From: Priestia megaterium
GTDB lineage: Bacteria > Bacillota > Bacilli > Bacillales > Bacillaceae_H
NCBI RefSeq assembly: GCF_023824195.1
Contig: NZ_CP085443.1
Span: 1-64,000, forward strand
Length of the DNA stretch: 64,000 nucleotides
Direction: 5' to 3'
Position numbers and translations under genes: made by a program. Below the pieces are notes generated by a model that searched no databases, was not told where the DNA came from, and saw only the letters and a list, made by a program, of their open reading frames with translations. This document shows positions 17,805 to 26,553 of this stretch, one piece after another; position 1 is the stretch's first letter; every line of letters starts with the position of its first letter.

Positions 17805-18470
17805 TTGTTGGATTATATACGGTTAGACTGGGATTTACCTATCTTATCTCAATTACCTAATGGCTTTAAGTCTGCTGCTATTCTATTACATCCTTTTATT
17901 CAAATGCCCTCTGGTTGGGAGAAATCAAAAAGGGAAAACCCTTATCAGCATATATATCCTAGTGACGAAGAAATGTTTAACCTTGGGGAACCAATATCAT
18001 GGAAAGAAGTAATGTCCAAAAGTAATTTAAGATCCTACAAGGAATTATCGGTAGCGTTGCAAACTCTGACTGATACGTCTAGCGATGAATATAAAAAGTT
18101 AGCTTCCTATGTTAAGGTTAATCCTGATTTTTATTACCCTGAAGAAGATCGTACATCGTTGTTTATATTAAATAGTTTATTAAAGATCCTCTGCTCGAAA
18201 GGGGCAAATACTTTATACTTTTCTGAACCTATTCATGACACAAATGGTTCATTTAAAATCAACGATATGTCATCTTTAGAAATAGCTAACTTATCTCCTA
18301 ATGAGTCAATTATTACAGATGAAAATATGGATTTTGCGTTTATGGGAATTTATGATTCGTTTATAACATTGCTTCTAGCTAAAGACACAAATATCGAGGA
18401 TACAATTAAATCTCTTAACCTTGAAGCTTTAATATGTGACAAAGAAACATATCTTAATTCGTTTATTTAA
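17805..18470 (+). CDS. DUF2711-type protein
   Basis: 221 residues: MLDYIRLDWDLPILSQLPNG, then KSAAILLHPFIQMPSGWE, a Bacillus family of unknown function that I recall as DUF2711. Two TTG starts (17805, 17808) lie behind AAAGGAGATG. It is soluble. The gene is enclosed by two dif-like sites in the same orientation, the right one only 2 bases after its stop, which makes it the simplest example of a one-gene module. Confidence 0.7.
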   Translation: MLDYIRLDWDLPILSQLPNGFKSAAILLHPFIQMPSGWEKSKRENPYQHIYPSDEEMFNLGEPISWKEVMSKSNLRSYKELSVALQTLTDTSSDEYKKLASYVKVNPDFYYPEEDRTSLFILNSLLKILCSKGANTLYFSEPIHDTNGSFKINDMSSLEIANLSPNESIITDENMDFAFMGIYDSFITLLLAKDTNIEDTIKSLNLEALICDKETYLNSFI

Positions 18471-18472
18471 TA

Positions 18473-18500
18473 AGTACCGATAAGCCGTTTTATGGAAACT
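18473..18500 (+). repeat. dif-like Xer site 2
   Basis: Left arm AGTACCGATAA, centre GCCGTT, right arm TTATGGAAACT. Same orientation as site 1. The 210 bases to its right hold no gene. Confidence 0.75.
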
Positions 18501-18712
18501 AAAAAAGAAAGCCCATGGATCTTGAACTGCCTCTGACATACCAGGATTTCATATTACACGAATCTTTAGTTTGGTTGGGTAGAAAGGCATTCATGAGAGT
18601 GCCTTCCTCCCGTAACTAGTAAAGAGTAGTGCATGTAATCGAAGATACCAAACTTAAAAGCCCATAGTCTCTTAATTACAAGCCATGAGAACTCGCAATA
18701 GAGTTCATTAAA

Positions 18713-19201
18713 TTAAATTTTGGGCAATGTATGGCCAAGTTCTTTACCAATTAAATTGGCTGAAACTGGTTTCTCTCCTATTTCCCTAGCCCATACCGAT
18801 AATTGTCCAATATGGTGTATTTCGTGAGCAATCATATGACGCATAACTTCTCCCCAGGTATCAGTTACTATGCTTCCGTCTGGTTGTGGGTCATAAAGAA
18901 TATTATTTTCTTTTTCTAGATTCCAAGACCTAATAAACTCTCTTACCTCGGGTTGAAAGTTTGTATCTAACTGACGAACTTTTTCTAAGCTTTGATATTC
19001 CTCAAAACTCTCCTGAAAATCATCCTTTCCCTGAAGAACGCGAACCCAACTCCACTCTACATCAACAATGTGAAAGAGAGTATGTAATATTCCTCCTACT
19101 CCTCCTGTTCGTTTCCGAAGCAATTCCTCTAGTGGAATATTCTCACACCATTGATACCACTCTTCTCTAACCAACCAGTTATAATGGAACATAGTTTGCA
19201 A
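18713..19201 (-). CDS. DinB-family protein
   Basis: 162 residues from a TTG at 19201, picked for the GGAGGAATTAAT site. DinB four-helix metal site residues are visible: His in HTLFHIVDVEWSW and the HEIHHIGQLSVW motif near the C-terminus. DinB-fold proteins include bacillithiol-dependent transferases and damage-inducible proteins of unclear role. It lies between dif-like sites 2 and 3 with two isochorismatase genes. Confidence 0.8.
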   Translation of the reverse strand: MQTMFHYNWLVREEWYQWCENIPLEELLRKRTGGVGGILHTLFHIVDVEWSWVRVLQGKDDFQESFEEYQSLEKVRQLDTNFQPEVREFIRSWNLEKENNILYDPQPDGSIVTDTWGEVMRHMIAHEIHHIGQLSVWAREIGEKPVSANLIGKELGHTLPKI

Positions 19202-19361
19202 ATTAATTCCTCCGTTTATTGTATTTTTCACTTTGACTCTTTTTTAATGGGGGTATTAATTAGTTCGACAAATATTTATAGATACCTATTTCATAGGAGT
19301 AAGAGAAAGTTATAAATAAAGTCGTATGGGCTGTTTTTCCTTTGAAAAGTTTTTTATTAGC

Positions 19362-19898
19362 TTAAAATATAACTTCGTTTACTTCTTTTAATGTAACAAA
19401 TCTGCCACCCAGCATATTATTATGATGTTCTACTATTTTAGAAGCTGAAAGCACAGTCGTATCAAATGTGCTATGGGCATCTTTTACTAAGATATTCTCT
19501 TTATAACCTAAGCTATATGCTCTTCTACAAGTAGTATCTAAACAAAATTCAGTTTGCATGCCTGCAATGACTAATTTTCCGATTTCAAGTGCCTGAAGTT
19601 TTTTATGTAGAGTTGTTTGATAAAATGCGTCCCAAGAAGATTTTTGAATAACTGTGTCTGTTGGTAGGGGGCGAACATCCCGGTGGATTTCCCATGTGAC
19701 TTTTCCTTCACTAAGCATACTATCGGAACTGGAGTCTGTATGCTGTATATAGATAATTGGTACATTAGATTGGTGCGCTTTTTCCCTTAGTGAAGTAATA
19801 TTTTTAAGTACTTGCTGTTCATTCCATAAAGATCCACCTTCATAAGAAAACATGATGTTTTGAACATCGATAAGCAACAAAGCTGTTTTTTTACTCAT
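19362..19898 (-). CDS. isochorismatase-family cysteine hydrolase
   Basis: 178 residues from the ATG at 19898 (GGGGGAT). LLLIDVQN holds the catalytic Asp, and GKLVIAGMQTEFCLDTTCRR carries the Lys-side strand and active-site Cys. Substrate unknown; such enzymes act on amides such as nicotinamide or carbamoyl compounds. It is paralogous to, and divergent from, the gene at 20147. Confidence 0.85.
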   Translation of the reverse strand: MSKKTALLLIDVQNIMFSYEGGSLWNEQQVLKNITSLREKAHQSNVPIIYIQHTDSSSDSMLSEGKVTWEIHRDVRPLPTDTVIQKSSWDAFYQTTLHKKLQALEIGKLVIAGMQTEFCLDTTCRRAYSLGYKENILVKDAHSTFDTTVLSASKIVEHHNNMLGGRFVTLKEVNEVIF

Positions 19899-20146
19899 TT
19901 CATTGTATCCCCCTATTGATTTTTGTGGTAAAAAATTCAAAATAATATTATATCAAATTAAAATCTTATATTATATAGCTCGAACTTACGAAATCTATCC
20001 TTCTTCGAAATGTATATAATAAGCACCAATAGCCAATATAATACTGCTTCTTGGAAGGTTATATACTTAAATAAAATTCTTATTTTTAATTCACCAATCT
20101 AACATAAATGTTAAAATATGTAGAAAAGAGTGGAGGAGAATTACAT

Positions 20147-20725
20147 ATGAGAAAAGATTTCAGCAATACGGCTTTAATTATTATCGATGTTCAAAGGGCT
20201 TTTGAAGATGAAAAGTGGGGGATAAGAAATAACCTCAATGCTGAAGACAATATTCAAGTCCTTTTAAAGACATGGAGAGAAAAGAAATACCCAATTATAC
20301 ATATTCAGCACTTATCTGATAACGACGATTCGATTTTTCATCCTAGTAAACCAAGTTCAGATTTTAAAGATGTTGCAGTCCCAGCTGAAAATGAACCAAT
20401 CTTTAAAAAGAAAGTAAATAGTGCATTTATAGGAACTGGACTCGAAAAACATTTAAAAGAAAACCAAATAGAAAAGGTTGTAATAGTAGGGTTAACAACT
20501 CCACACTGTGTCTCAACTACTACTCGAATGAGTGGTAATTTCGGATTTGAAACGTACTTAGTATCAGATGCAACAGCTGCATTTGCAATAAAAGGGGCAG
20601 ACAATACGTATTATTCAGCTGACCAAATACATAATGTGTCACTAGCTACTTTAGACAATGAGTTTGCTACAGTTTTAACCACAAAAGAATTAATCCAAAA
20701 TTTAGCCGAAGAAATAAAGGCTTAA
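20147..20725 (+). CDS. isochorismatase-family cysteine hydrolase
   Basis: 192 residues from the ATG at 20147 (GGAGGAG). ALIIIDVQRAF gives the catalytic Asp and VVIVGLTTPHCVSTTTRMSG the Cys. Only distantly like its neighbour at 19362. Its stop is followed within 40 bases by a degenerate dif-like site. Confidence 0.85.
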   Translation: MRKDFSNTALIIIDVQRAFEDEKWGIRNNLNAEDNIQVLLKTWREKKYPIIHIQHLSDNDDSIFHPSKPSSDFKDVAVPAENEPIFKKKVNSAFIGTGLEKHLKENQIEKVVIVGLTTPHCVSTTTRMSGNFGFETYLVSDATAAFAIKGADNTYYSADQIHNVSLATLDNEFATVLTTKELIQNLAEEIKA

Positions 20726-20760
20726 TACTTTTGTTTTAACTATATACGATATACAGAGTT

Positions 20761-20788
20761 AGTTAACGACACACAAATTATTGAAAAG
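20761..20788 (-). repeat. degenerate dif-like site
   Basis: Minus-strand reading: left arm CTTTTCAATAA, right arm TGTCGTTAACT. The right arm departs at its inner bases. The flanking palindrome (TATATACGATATACA) seen beside other sites is present at its side. Confidence 0.4.
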
Positions 20789-20793
20789 GTCAT

Positions 20794-20831
20794 AAAAGAG
20801 CCAGTTCCCTTGTAAGGTCTTGGCTCTTTTG
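20794..20831 (+). terminator. terminator between dif-like sites
   Basis: AAGAGCCA / TGGCTCTT arms with flanking A and T runs. Confidence 0.75.
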
Positions 20832-20860
20832 GGCTAATTATATATACAATATACAAGCTC

Positions 20861-20888
20861 AGTTAACATAATGGATCTTTTCGGAACC
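20861..20888 (-). repeat. dif-like Xer site 3
   Basis: Minus-strand reading: left arm GGTTCCGAAAA, centre GATCCA, right arm TTATGTTAACT. Opposite orientation to sites 1 and 2. A TATACAATATACA palindrome-like element lies on its right-arm side. Confidence 0.7.
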
Positions 20889-20952
20889 TCTATTAAAAGG
20901 AATATTTGGCTTGTTAGTTGATGAAAGAAATATGTATAACGTATAAATATTT

Positions 20953-20980
20953 AGTTATCATAATGTGGATTACAGAAAAT
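20953..20980 (-). repeat. dif-like Xer site 4
   Basis: Minus-strand reading: left arm ATTTTCTGTAA, centre TCCACA, right arm TTATGATAACT. Only 92 bases from site 3; no gene between them. Confidence 0.6.
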
Positions 20981-20983
20981 AGA

Positions 20984-21033
20984 AAACCTGAAATTCCTTG
21001 TTCCATAATGGAAGGTATCTCAGGTTCTTTTGA
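20984..21033 (-). terminator. terminator of methyltransferase gene
   Basis: AACCTGAAATTCC paired with GGAAGGTATCTCAGGTT across a short loop, ending in Ts on the plus strand and As on the left; probably bidirectional. Confidence 0.65.
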
Positions 21034-21036
21034 AAT

Positions 21037-21786
21037 TTATTGATTTTGAAAAAGATAAAGGCCAAATCCTAAAGTATCTCTACCCCATGTAAGGTAAGTA
21101 CGTTTCCATGACCTAATTTTATTTAACATACTGTCACAATCAGGGTCGTTCGGGTTTTCATAACAATATTTTTCCATAGACATAGCATATAGTCCTTCAT
21201 ATTCATCCCAATCATCGTCACTTGCAACAACTGACCAAATCGGCACGAGCCCCATACTTTCTCCCATAAAAACATTCTCATGGTGTTTTTTTAATTCTGA
21301 CTCATCTGCTCCACCAAGTGCTTCTAAATATGCCTGACTAGGTTTCTTCTTCCAGTATCCTTCTCCTACTAGAATAAAGCCGCCCTTTTTAACATTTCTT
21401 TTAAGAGATTGTAACGTTAATTCCAGACTCCCCAAAGCATGAGTAGAACCAACACAAATTCCTACATCAAAATGATTGACGTATTCACTTACCACTTGTT
21501 TGGCATCTTTTACAATGTACGTAATTTTTTCTTCAGGGATTCTTTTTTGGGCCTGTTGCTTTGCCTCTAAAATAGAACCTTCATATAACTCTACGGCTGT
21601 TGCTCCAATATCATATTCTTCAACTAAACGTATTAACAGTTCACACTTCCCAGCCCCGATATCTAACACTTTTGCATGCGGTTCTAACTGAAGAAAATCT
21701 ATAATTCTATTGATTTTAGTTTCACTTATCGGGTTACTAAATAAATGTTTACTGTGGGCAATTGATGAGAATTTATTTCTGTCCAT
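21037..21786 (-). CDS. SAM-dependent methyltransferase
   Basis: 249 residues. Motif I (AKVLDIGAGKCELL) and an acidic motif II (ATAVELYEGS) show a class I Rossmann methyltransferase. The substrate is not evident; the C-terminal aromatic-rich half (WKRTYLTWGRDTLGFGLYLF) is typical of small-molecule methyltransferases. GGGGAG precedes the ATG. It is the only gene between dif-like sites 4 and 5. Confidence 0.85.
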   Translation of the reverse strand: MDRNKFSSIAHSKHLFSNPISETKINRIIDFLQLEPHAKVLDIGAGKCELLIRLVEEYDIGATAVELYEGSILEAKQQAQKRIPEEKITYIVKDAKQVVSEYVNHFDVGICVGSTHALGSLELTLQSLKRNVKKGGFILVGEGYWKKKPSQAYLEALGGADESELKKHHENVFMGESMGLVPIWSVVASDDDWDEYEGLYAMSMEKYCYENPNDPDCDSMLNKIRSWKRTYLTWGRDTLGFGLYLFQNQ

Positions 21787-22432
21787 TGGTTGAACTCCCC
21801 TTTGTCCTTTTTAGATATTTTTTTCTCGCTAAATTATTTAAGATAGAAACACTCATAGTCCCAGCCCCTTTCAAAATAAATATCTATATTTACATGTAAC
21901 AATAATTAATTCGATTTTCCATTTATTTCATTACTCTAGATACCTCGTTAAGTTTATTGCTACTGATAATTAATTCCTTAAAAATTGGAGAAACCCTTCC
22001 TCACTGTATCATAATTAAATGGTCAAGGTGGACAACGTATAGCTAGTTAACTTAAAACCTGTTATAGGCACAAAAGGTTTAATTAAAACTGCAACCTTAC
22101 AGCCTTTAGCAAAGCTGTGCATTATCTTGAGCTAACCCTTACGAAGCTTACAAACCTTCACTTTTGTTTCCCATACCCATCTTCTCCTAGTAGTATTCTG
22201 GACCATGCATTTGTCCTCTGTTTCCACATTTCCTCATGCAACCGACAGACTCGTTACCAAGAATGCCGTTTCGGATGGAGATCATCTCTGCGTCTAGATG
22301 AGTAGCGTTAGCTACACTGTAAGAAAGCGACTTCTTGTCGCACCATAATCACAATTATGGGTAGAAGCACAAATAACTCTGTTCAAATAAATCGAAACAG
22401 AGTTACAATGAGTATGAAAATTTCCTGGTTAA
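21787..22432. other. intergenic region around dif-like site 5
   Basis: About 640 bases without a supported gene. It contains dif-like site 5 and a GCGACTT/CTTGTCGC hairpin near 22327. The GC content is a little higher at 22090-22330, perhaps a decayed insert. Confidence 0.4.
22045..22072 (-). repeat. dif-like Xer site 5
   Basis: Minus-strand reading: left arm TGTGCCTATAA, centre CAGGTT, right arm TTAAGTTAACT (one change from TTATGTTAACT). Confidence 0.55.
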
Positions 22433-22819
22433 TTACAGCATTTTATATATTTCAATAAGATTCTTATCTGGATCCCGAAAATGTGCAATACGTGATCTCC
22501 ATTCTTTACGATCGTGTGGTTCAGTAACAAATTCAATCCCATTTTCTCTTAAATAATCATAGGTCTTATCAACGTCTTCTACTTCAAATTGAAGTAAAAA
22601 GTTTGATGGGGATTCGCCACCTAAAGACTTATCTTCCTTTCCAATTACTTCTATCATGGTCTTTTGAGATAAAAGCTCGATTTTCGTTTCTCCATTATTG
22701 AAAAGTGCATACTCCATTTCTTCTTCATACCAACTTATTGGAATTCCGAGTAAATCTTTATAGAATTCAACACTTTTTTTAAAATCCTTAACTAATAGCC
22801 TAATTTGTAGCAGCTTCAA
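22433..22819 (-). CDS. VOC-family (glyoxalase/bleomycin-resistance fold) protein
   Basis: 128 residues with paired beta-alpha-beta-beta-beta units: VKDFKKSVEFYKDLLGI and HFRDPDKNLIEIYKML at the C-terminus with the usual metal-site Glu. TTG start at 22819 behind AGGAGGAG. It may be a lyase, dioxygenase or drug-binding protein. It is the only gene between dif-like sites 5 and 6. Confidence 0.8.
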   Translation of the reverse strand: MKLLQIRLLVKDFKKSVEFYKDLLGIPISWYEEEMEYALFNNGETKIELLSQKTMIEVIGKEDKSLGGESPSNFLLQFEVEDVDKTYDYLRENGIEFVTEPHDRKEWRSRIAHFRDPDKNLIEIYKML

Positions 22820-22902
22820 TTCAATCTCCTCCTCATGTTATAATTCTCTCTATTTATCAAAAGACCTTCGTGTTTTTTCATTCGTGTACCCTACACATTT
22901 TT

Positions 22903-22930
22903 AGTTAACCTAATAGAAATTATAGATAAT
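22903..22930 (-). repeat. dif-like Xer site 6
   Basis: Minus-strand reading: left arm ATTATCTATAA, centre TTTCTA, right arm TTAGGTTAACT. It separates the VOC gene from the vgb-vat pair. Confidence 0.55.
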
Positions 22931-22939
22931 TGTCCTTTC

Positions 22940-23593
22940 TTAATTGTGATTTTTCAATTTTTCTAGCTTTTCTATGTCTCCATTAACTATTACATCAATG
23001 TGGGCAGAAATAATATCAATAGTTAAATCCCACCATTTAATTTCTAATAATTTATTAATAATTTGTTCTGGGAAACGTTCTTTGATTTTCTGTGCAGGAT
23101 TTCCTCCAACAATCGTATAGGGTTCCACATCCTTTGTAATAACTGACTTGGCTGCTATAATGGCACCATCACCTATATTAATCCCAGGCATAATAACCGT
23201 GTCCGTCCCCATCCAAACATCCTTTCCAATTATCGTATCTCCTTTAAACAGCAATTGATTTAACGTGGGTGTATGTTTCTCCCAACCTCCTCCGAAAATA
23301 TTAAACGGATACGTTGAGAAGCCATCCATCCTATCATTAGCTCCATTCATAATAAACGTCACGCCGGGGGCTATGGCACAAAATTTCCCTATAACAAGTC
23401 GATCACCAAAAAATTCATAATGGTACAATACTTGATCTTCAAAAGATTCCCCGTTTCTTGCATCGTAATAAGAATAATCGCCTACAATGATATTTGGCCT
23501 AGTGGCTGTATTTTTAATGAATTGTACAACATCATTTCCTTTAATTAGATATTAATCTGTAGGATTTGGGCCGTGTGCTTTATTTGATTTCAT
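22940..23593 (-). pseudogene. vat: Vat-type streptogramin A acetyltransferase with early in-frame stop
   Basis: The frame runs from the ATG at 23593 (MKSNKAHGPNPTD) through a TAA at 23552-23554 to [14 protein letters not shown] and a full Vat body: [32 protein letters not shown], then left-handed helix repeats ([20 protein letters not shown]) and WWDL. Known Vat proteins have a related segment at the stop position (GPNP--MYPI-GN). The part after the stop could start at the TTG at 23428 but would lose 55 residues. Intact Vat acetylates virginiamycin M and relatives. It lies 16 bases after vgb, as an operon. Confidence 0.85.
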
Positions 23594-23609
23594 AAATATT
23601 CACTGCCTC

Positions 23610-24506
23610 TCATGGTTTTTGGGCAAAACTCAATCGACCCAACTTATTACATTCCTCTGCGAACCATAAGGCTTTATCAGATCCTACTACAATACCATGT
23701 GGCTCTGCATTTGTTGTAGGAATAGGATATTCCGTAATTTCTCCGTTCACGGTAATACGCCCTATTTGATTGCTTCCCCATTCAGTAAACCATAAAGCAT
23801 TATCGGGACCTGTTACAATTGCATGTGGACGAGCATTCGGGGTAGGAATAGAATACTCATTTATAACTCCAGAAGTGGTAATTCTGCCAACATTATTGCC
23901 GTTAATTTCTACAAACCAAAGTGCATCATCCGGACCATTTGTAATCCCTACAGGACCAGCTTGTTCTGTAGGTAACTGATATGTAGTTACTTCTCCTTCT
24001 AACGTAATACGCCCTATTTGATTACTTTGATTTAGAGTAAACCATAAAGCATTATCAGAACCTGCCACAATAAAAGAAGGGTAGGAACCAGGATGCGGTA
24101 GATCATGCTCGATTATTTCACCTGATGGTAAAATTCGTCCTATTCTATTTCCATTCATTTCTGTGAACCAAATGTCTCCGTTGTGTCCTTCAGTTATTCC
24201 AAAAGGTGCTGAATCTGGGTTAGGTAAAACATATTCCATAATCTCTCCTGTTATTGTCAGTTTTCCGATTTTATTAGCCTTATTTTCCGCAAACCAAATG
24301 TCCCCTTGAGTTGTAGAAATGATGGATAGTGCCCCTGCATTAATAGTAGGGACATTAAACTGCTTCAACTTACCTTCTACAGTCATTCGCCCAATTTGAT
24401 TGGTTTTATGTTGTGTAAACCAGAGTGCGCCGTCTTTTCCCAAGGTAATTCCATAAGGACCTGAATCTACATGAGGTAATTCGTATTCTTCGATTTTTAC
24501 AATCAT
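23610..24506 (-). CDS. vgb: virginiamycin B lyase (streptogramin B)
   Basis: 298 residues, a seven-bladed propeller built of repeats ending ALWFTE...NQIGRIT. The catalytic His pair is visible in the sixth and seventh blades (RPHAIVTGP and EPHGIVVGS), with the acidic AEE after it. Vgb linearises streptogramin B antibiotics by breaking the ester bond. Good AGGAGG site upstream. It leads a vgb-vat operon between dif-like sites 6 and 7; both halves of streptogramin resistance are therefore in one module. Confidence 0.9.
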   Translation of the reverse strand: MIVKIEEYELPHVDSGPYGITLGKDGALWFTQHKTNQIGRMTVEGKLKQFNVPTINAGALSIISTTQGDIWFAENKANKIGKLTITGEIMEYVLPNPDSAPFGITEGHNGDIWFTEMNGNRIGRILPSGEIIEHDLPHPGSYPSFIVAGSDNALWFTLNQSNQIGRITLEGEVTTYQLPTEQAGPVGITNGPDDALWFVEINGNNVGRITTSGVINEYSIPTPNARPHAIVTGPDNALWFTEWGSNQIGRITVNGEITEYPIPTTNAEPHGIVVGSDKALWFAEECNKLGRLSFAQKP

Positions 24507-24604
24507 GTAAATGCCTCCTTTTCTTTATATAAAATCTTTTTAGTAATTCGTTATAGAATAATTGGATTCCTGTCAAAGAAGCTTTTTATAAGACAAGAAA
24601 AGTT

Positions 24605-24632
24605 AGTTACCATAAAACATTTTCTAGGTACT
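24605..24632 (-). repeat. dif-like Xer site 7
   Basis: Minus-strand reading: left arm AGTACCTAGAA, centre AATGTT, right arm TTATGGTAACT. The right arm is identical to that of site 1. Confidence 0.75.
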
Positions 24633-24710
24633 AAGAAATAAATTAAAGCTGCCATCTCTAAGGGAAATAACAATAGTTGACAATTTAATTGATTATTATA
24701 TAATAGTTTT

Positions 24711-24998
24711 ATGACTTTAGAACAAACAAATGATCTTCAAAGAGTTAAAATATTTAATGCATTAGCAGATGAAAAGAGAATAAATATTATTCGTATCTTA
24801 TCTCAAGAAGAAAATTGCCCGCGATGTACAGATATCGGAAGGAGTTTAGGGATTAGTAAATCAAATGGTTCTTATCATTTGAAAATTTTATCTGATGCAC
24901 AGCTGGTAACAATTAAACGAGAAGGTGTAACTAAATACGTTTCTTTGAATACCGAAATGTTTAAACAATACCTTCCTGGATTTTTGGCTACGTTATAA
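24711..24998 (+). CDS. ArsR-family winged-helix regulator
   Basis: 95 residues: LADEKRINIIRILSQEE followed by the recognition helix region GRSLGISKSNGSYHLKILSD. A Cys pair (CPRC) lies before the helix-turn-helix, possibly a metal or redox sensor. TTGACA at 24677 and TATAAT near 24700 sit close to the start, so it may repress itself and the transporter that follows by 65 bases. Confidence 0.85.
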   Translation: MTLEQTNDLQRVKIFNALADEKRINIIRILSQEENCPRCTDIGRSLGISKSNGSYHLKILSDAQLVTIKREGVTKYVSLNTEMFKQYLPGFLATL

Positions 24999-25063
24999 AG
25001 TAGCTTTTTTTTTACTAATTAGTTTTAAAGTTTTATGACTATTTGATTAAAGAGGAGTTATTT

Positions 25064-26371
25064 ATGAAAAACCGGACTAATTATCTCATTGTAACGTTAT
25101 GTTTCATTATTCTATCTGGTGTCACTAATGCTATTTTATTTAACGTGGCTCTTGAGGATATGACAAAAGATTTGAATGTTACGAGCTCTGCAATCAGTTG
25201 GATTGTTATTTCTTATACATTGATTATTACTTTTGGTTCAATCACATACAGCAAATTATCTTCCTATATTCAGATGAAAAAATTATTAATAATTGGGGTC
25301 CTTTTATTAACTTTAGGTTCAGTAATAGGCTACTTATCTAATGGATATATTGGAGTTCTGATAGGCCGTATTATTCAAGCTATGGGGGGCAGTTCTTTTA
25401 TTGCTTTATCCATGATCATAGCAAATCAATATCTTCCTTTAGCTAAACGAAATGTCACTCTTACATTAATAGGAGGGTGTTTATCTCTAGGTTCTGGATT
25501 TGGATTTTTGATGGGAGGAATACTAACTCATACCTGGGGATGGCCGTCCTTATTCTTATTTATGAGCCTGACTTTACTCACAGTTTTTGGCCTATACTAC
25601 TTTGTCCCATCTGGATATGCCGGTAAAGAGAAAGTGACTAAACCCTTTGATTTTTCCGGGTTATTTTATTTATTTCTCTTTGTTATTTCTTTTATTTTAG
25701 GAGTGAAATTAAATGGATATTTGCTTATTTTAAGCGTCCTTTCTATCCTCTTATTGGGCTTGCATAGTAAAAAACAAGGAGTCTTGTTATTTATTGATTT
25801 TTCCGTATTCCAATCTTATTCTTTTAATAGATTAATCTTAGTTAGCTTTATTAATAATGCAGCCATGGTAGCTATTTTGTTCCTTTTTCCTTTACAGGCT
25901 ATTCGAACATTTCATGTATCAGCTATCCTAATTGGTCTCATCTTATGTAGTATCTCAATAGTGGCATTTTTGATTAGTCTACTTGTGAGGAAAGCTATTC
26001 ATTTTATAAGTAACAAGAAATTAATGATTATATTTATTGGTTTACAATTAATAGGTTTTGGTCTTCTAATCTTTCTTAGTCTTCACTCTATGATTATGAC
26101 CACACTAGGAGTATTATTTATCTATATAAGCTTTAGTGCTTTAAGTGTAATTATTAATATTGAAATTCCTCATACAATAGAGAAGGAGAAAATGTCGATG
26201 GGGATAGGCGTATATAATCTCTTCAACTTTTTAGGAATGTCTTTTGGTCCTTCCATATCCAGCCGTTTATTAGAGATGTCTTCAAATCTTAATTTTTCAT
26301 TCTTCTTCTTTGTAGTGTTATTAATCCTTTCTTTTATGTTATCCATAGTAGAAAGAAAGAGTACGGAGTAA
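25064..26371 (+). CDS. MFS drug efflux transporter (DHA2/Tet(L)-like)
   Basis: 435 residues with 12-14 membrane helices. Motifs: ISWIVISYTLIITFGSITYS, LIGRIIQAMGGSSFIALSM and a motif-C-like GGCLSLGSGFGFLMGG, as in 14-helix drug:proton antiporters. Start at 25064 behind AGAGGAG. With the ArsR gene it forms a two-gene cassette between dif-like sites 7 and 8. The drug is not predictable. Confidence 0.85.
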   Translation: MKNRTNYLIVTLCFIILSGVTNAILFNVALEDMTKDLNVTSSAISWIVISYTLIITFGSITYSKLSSYIQMKKLLIIGVLLLTLGSVIGYLSNGYIGVLIGRIIQAMGGSSFIALSMIIANQYLPLAKRNVTLTLIGGCLSLGSGFGFLMGGILTHTWGWPSLFLFMSLTLLTVFGLYYFVPSGYAGKEKVTKPFDFSGLFYLFLFVISFILGVKLNGYLLILSVLSILLLGLHSKKQGVLLFIDFSVFQSYSFNRLILVSFINNAAMVAILFLFPLQAIRTFHVSAILIGLILCSISIVAFLISLLVRKAIHFISNKKLMIIFIGLQLIGFGLLIFLSLHSMIMTTLGVLFIYISFSALSVIINIEIPHTIEKEKMSMGIGVYNLFNFLGMSFGPSISSRLLEMSSNLNFSFFFFVVLLILSFMLSIVERKSTE

Positions 26372-26462
26372 TATGAGATTTACAGCAAACTACCCAAGAT
26401 GATGGATATCATCATCTCACCTAGCATAACCTTTGAAAAAACTGTATATGATATACATATGT

Positions 26463-26490
26463 AGTTACCATAATGGATGTTATCGGGAAT
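26463..26490 (-). repeat. dif-like Xer site 8
   Basis: Minus-strand reading: left arm ATTCCCGATAA, centre CATCCA, right arm TTATGGTAACT. The perfect palindrome TGTATATGATATACA lies 6 bases to the side of its right arm (26444-26458). Confidence 0.75.
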
Positions 26491-26553
26491 ATATATAAAA
26501 GGCCTCTGCTTTCTAGCAGAGGCCTTTTATATATATGAATTTCGGGCTGGGTG

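Noticed and set aside
22117..22305. Plus-strand 62-codon frame near dif-like site 5
   Set aside because: No start signal and no coding pattern; probably decayed or non-coding sequence.
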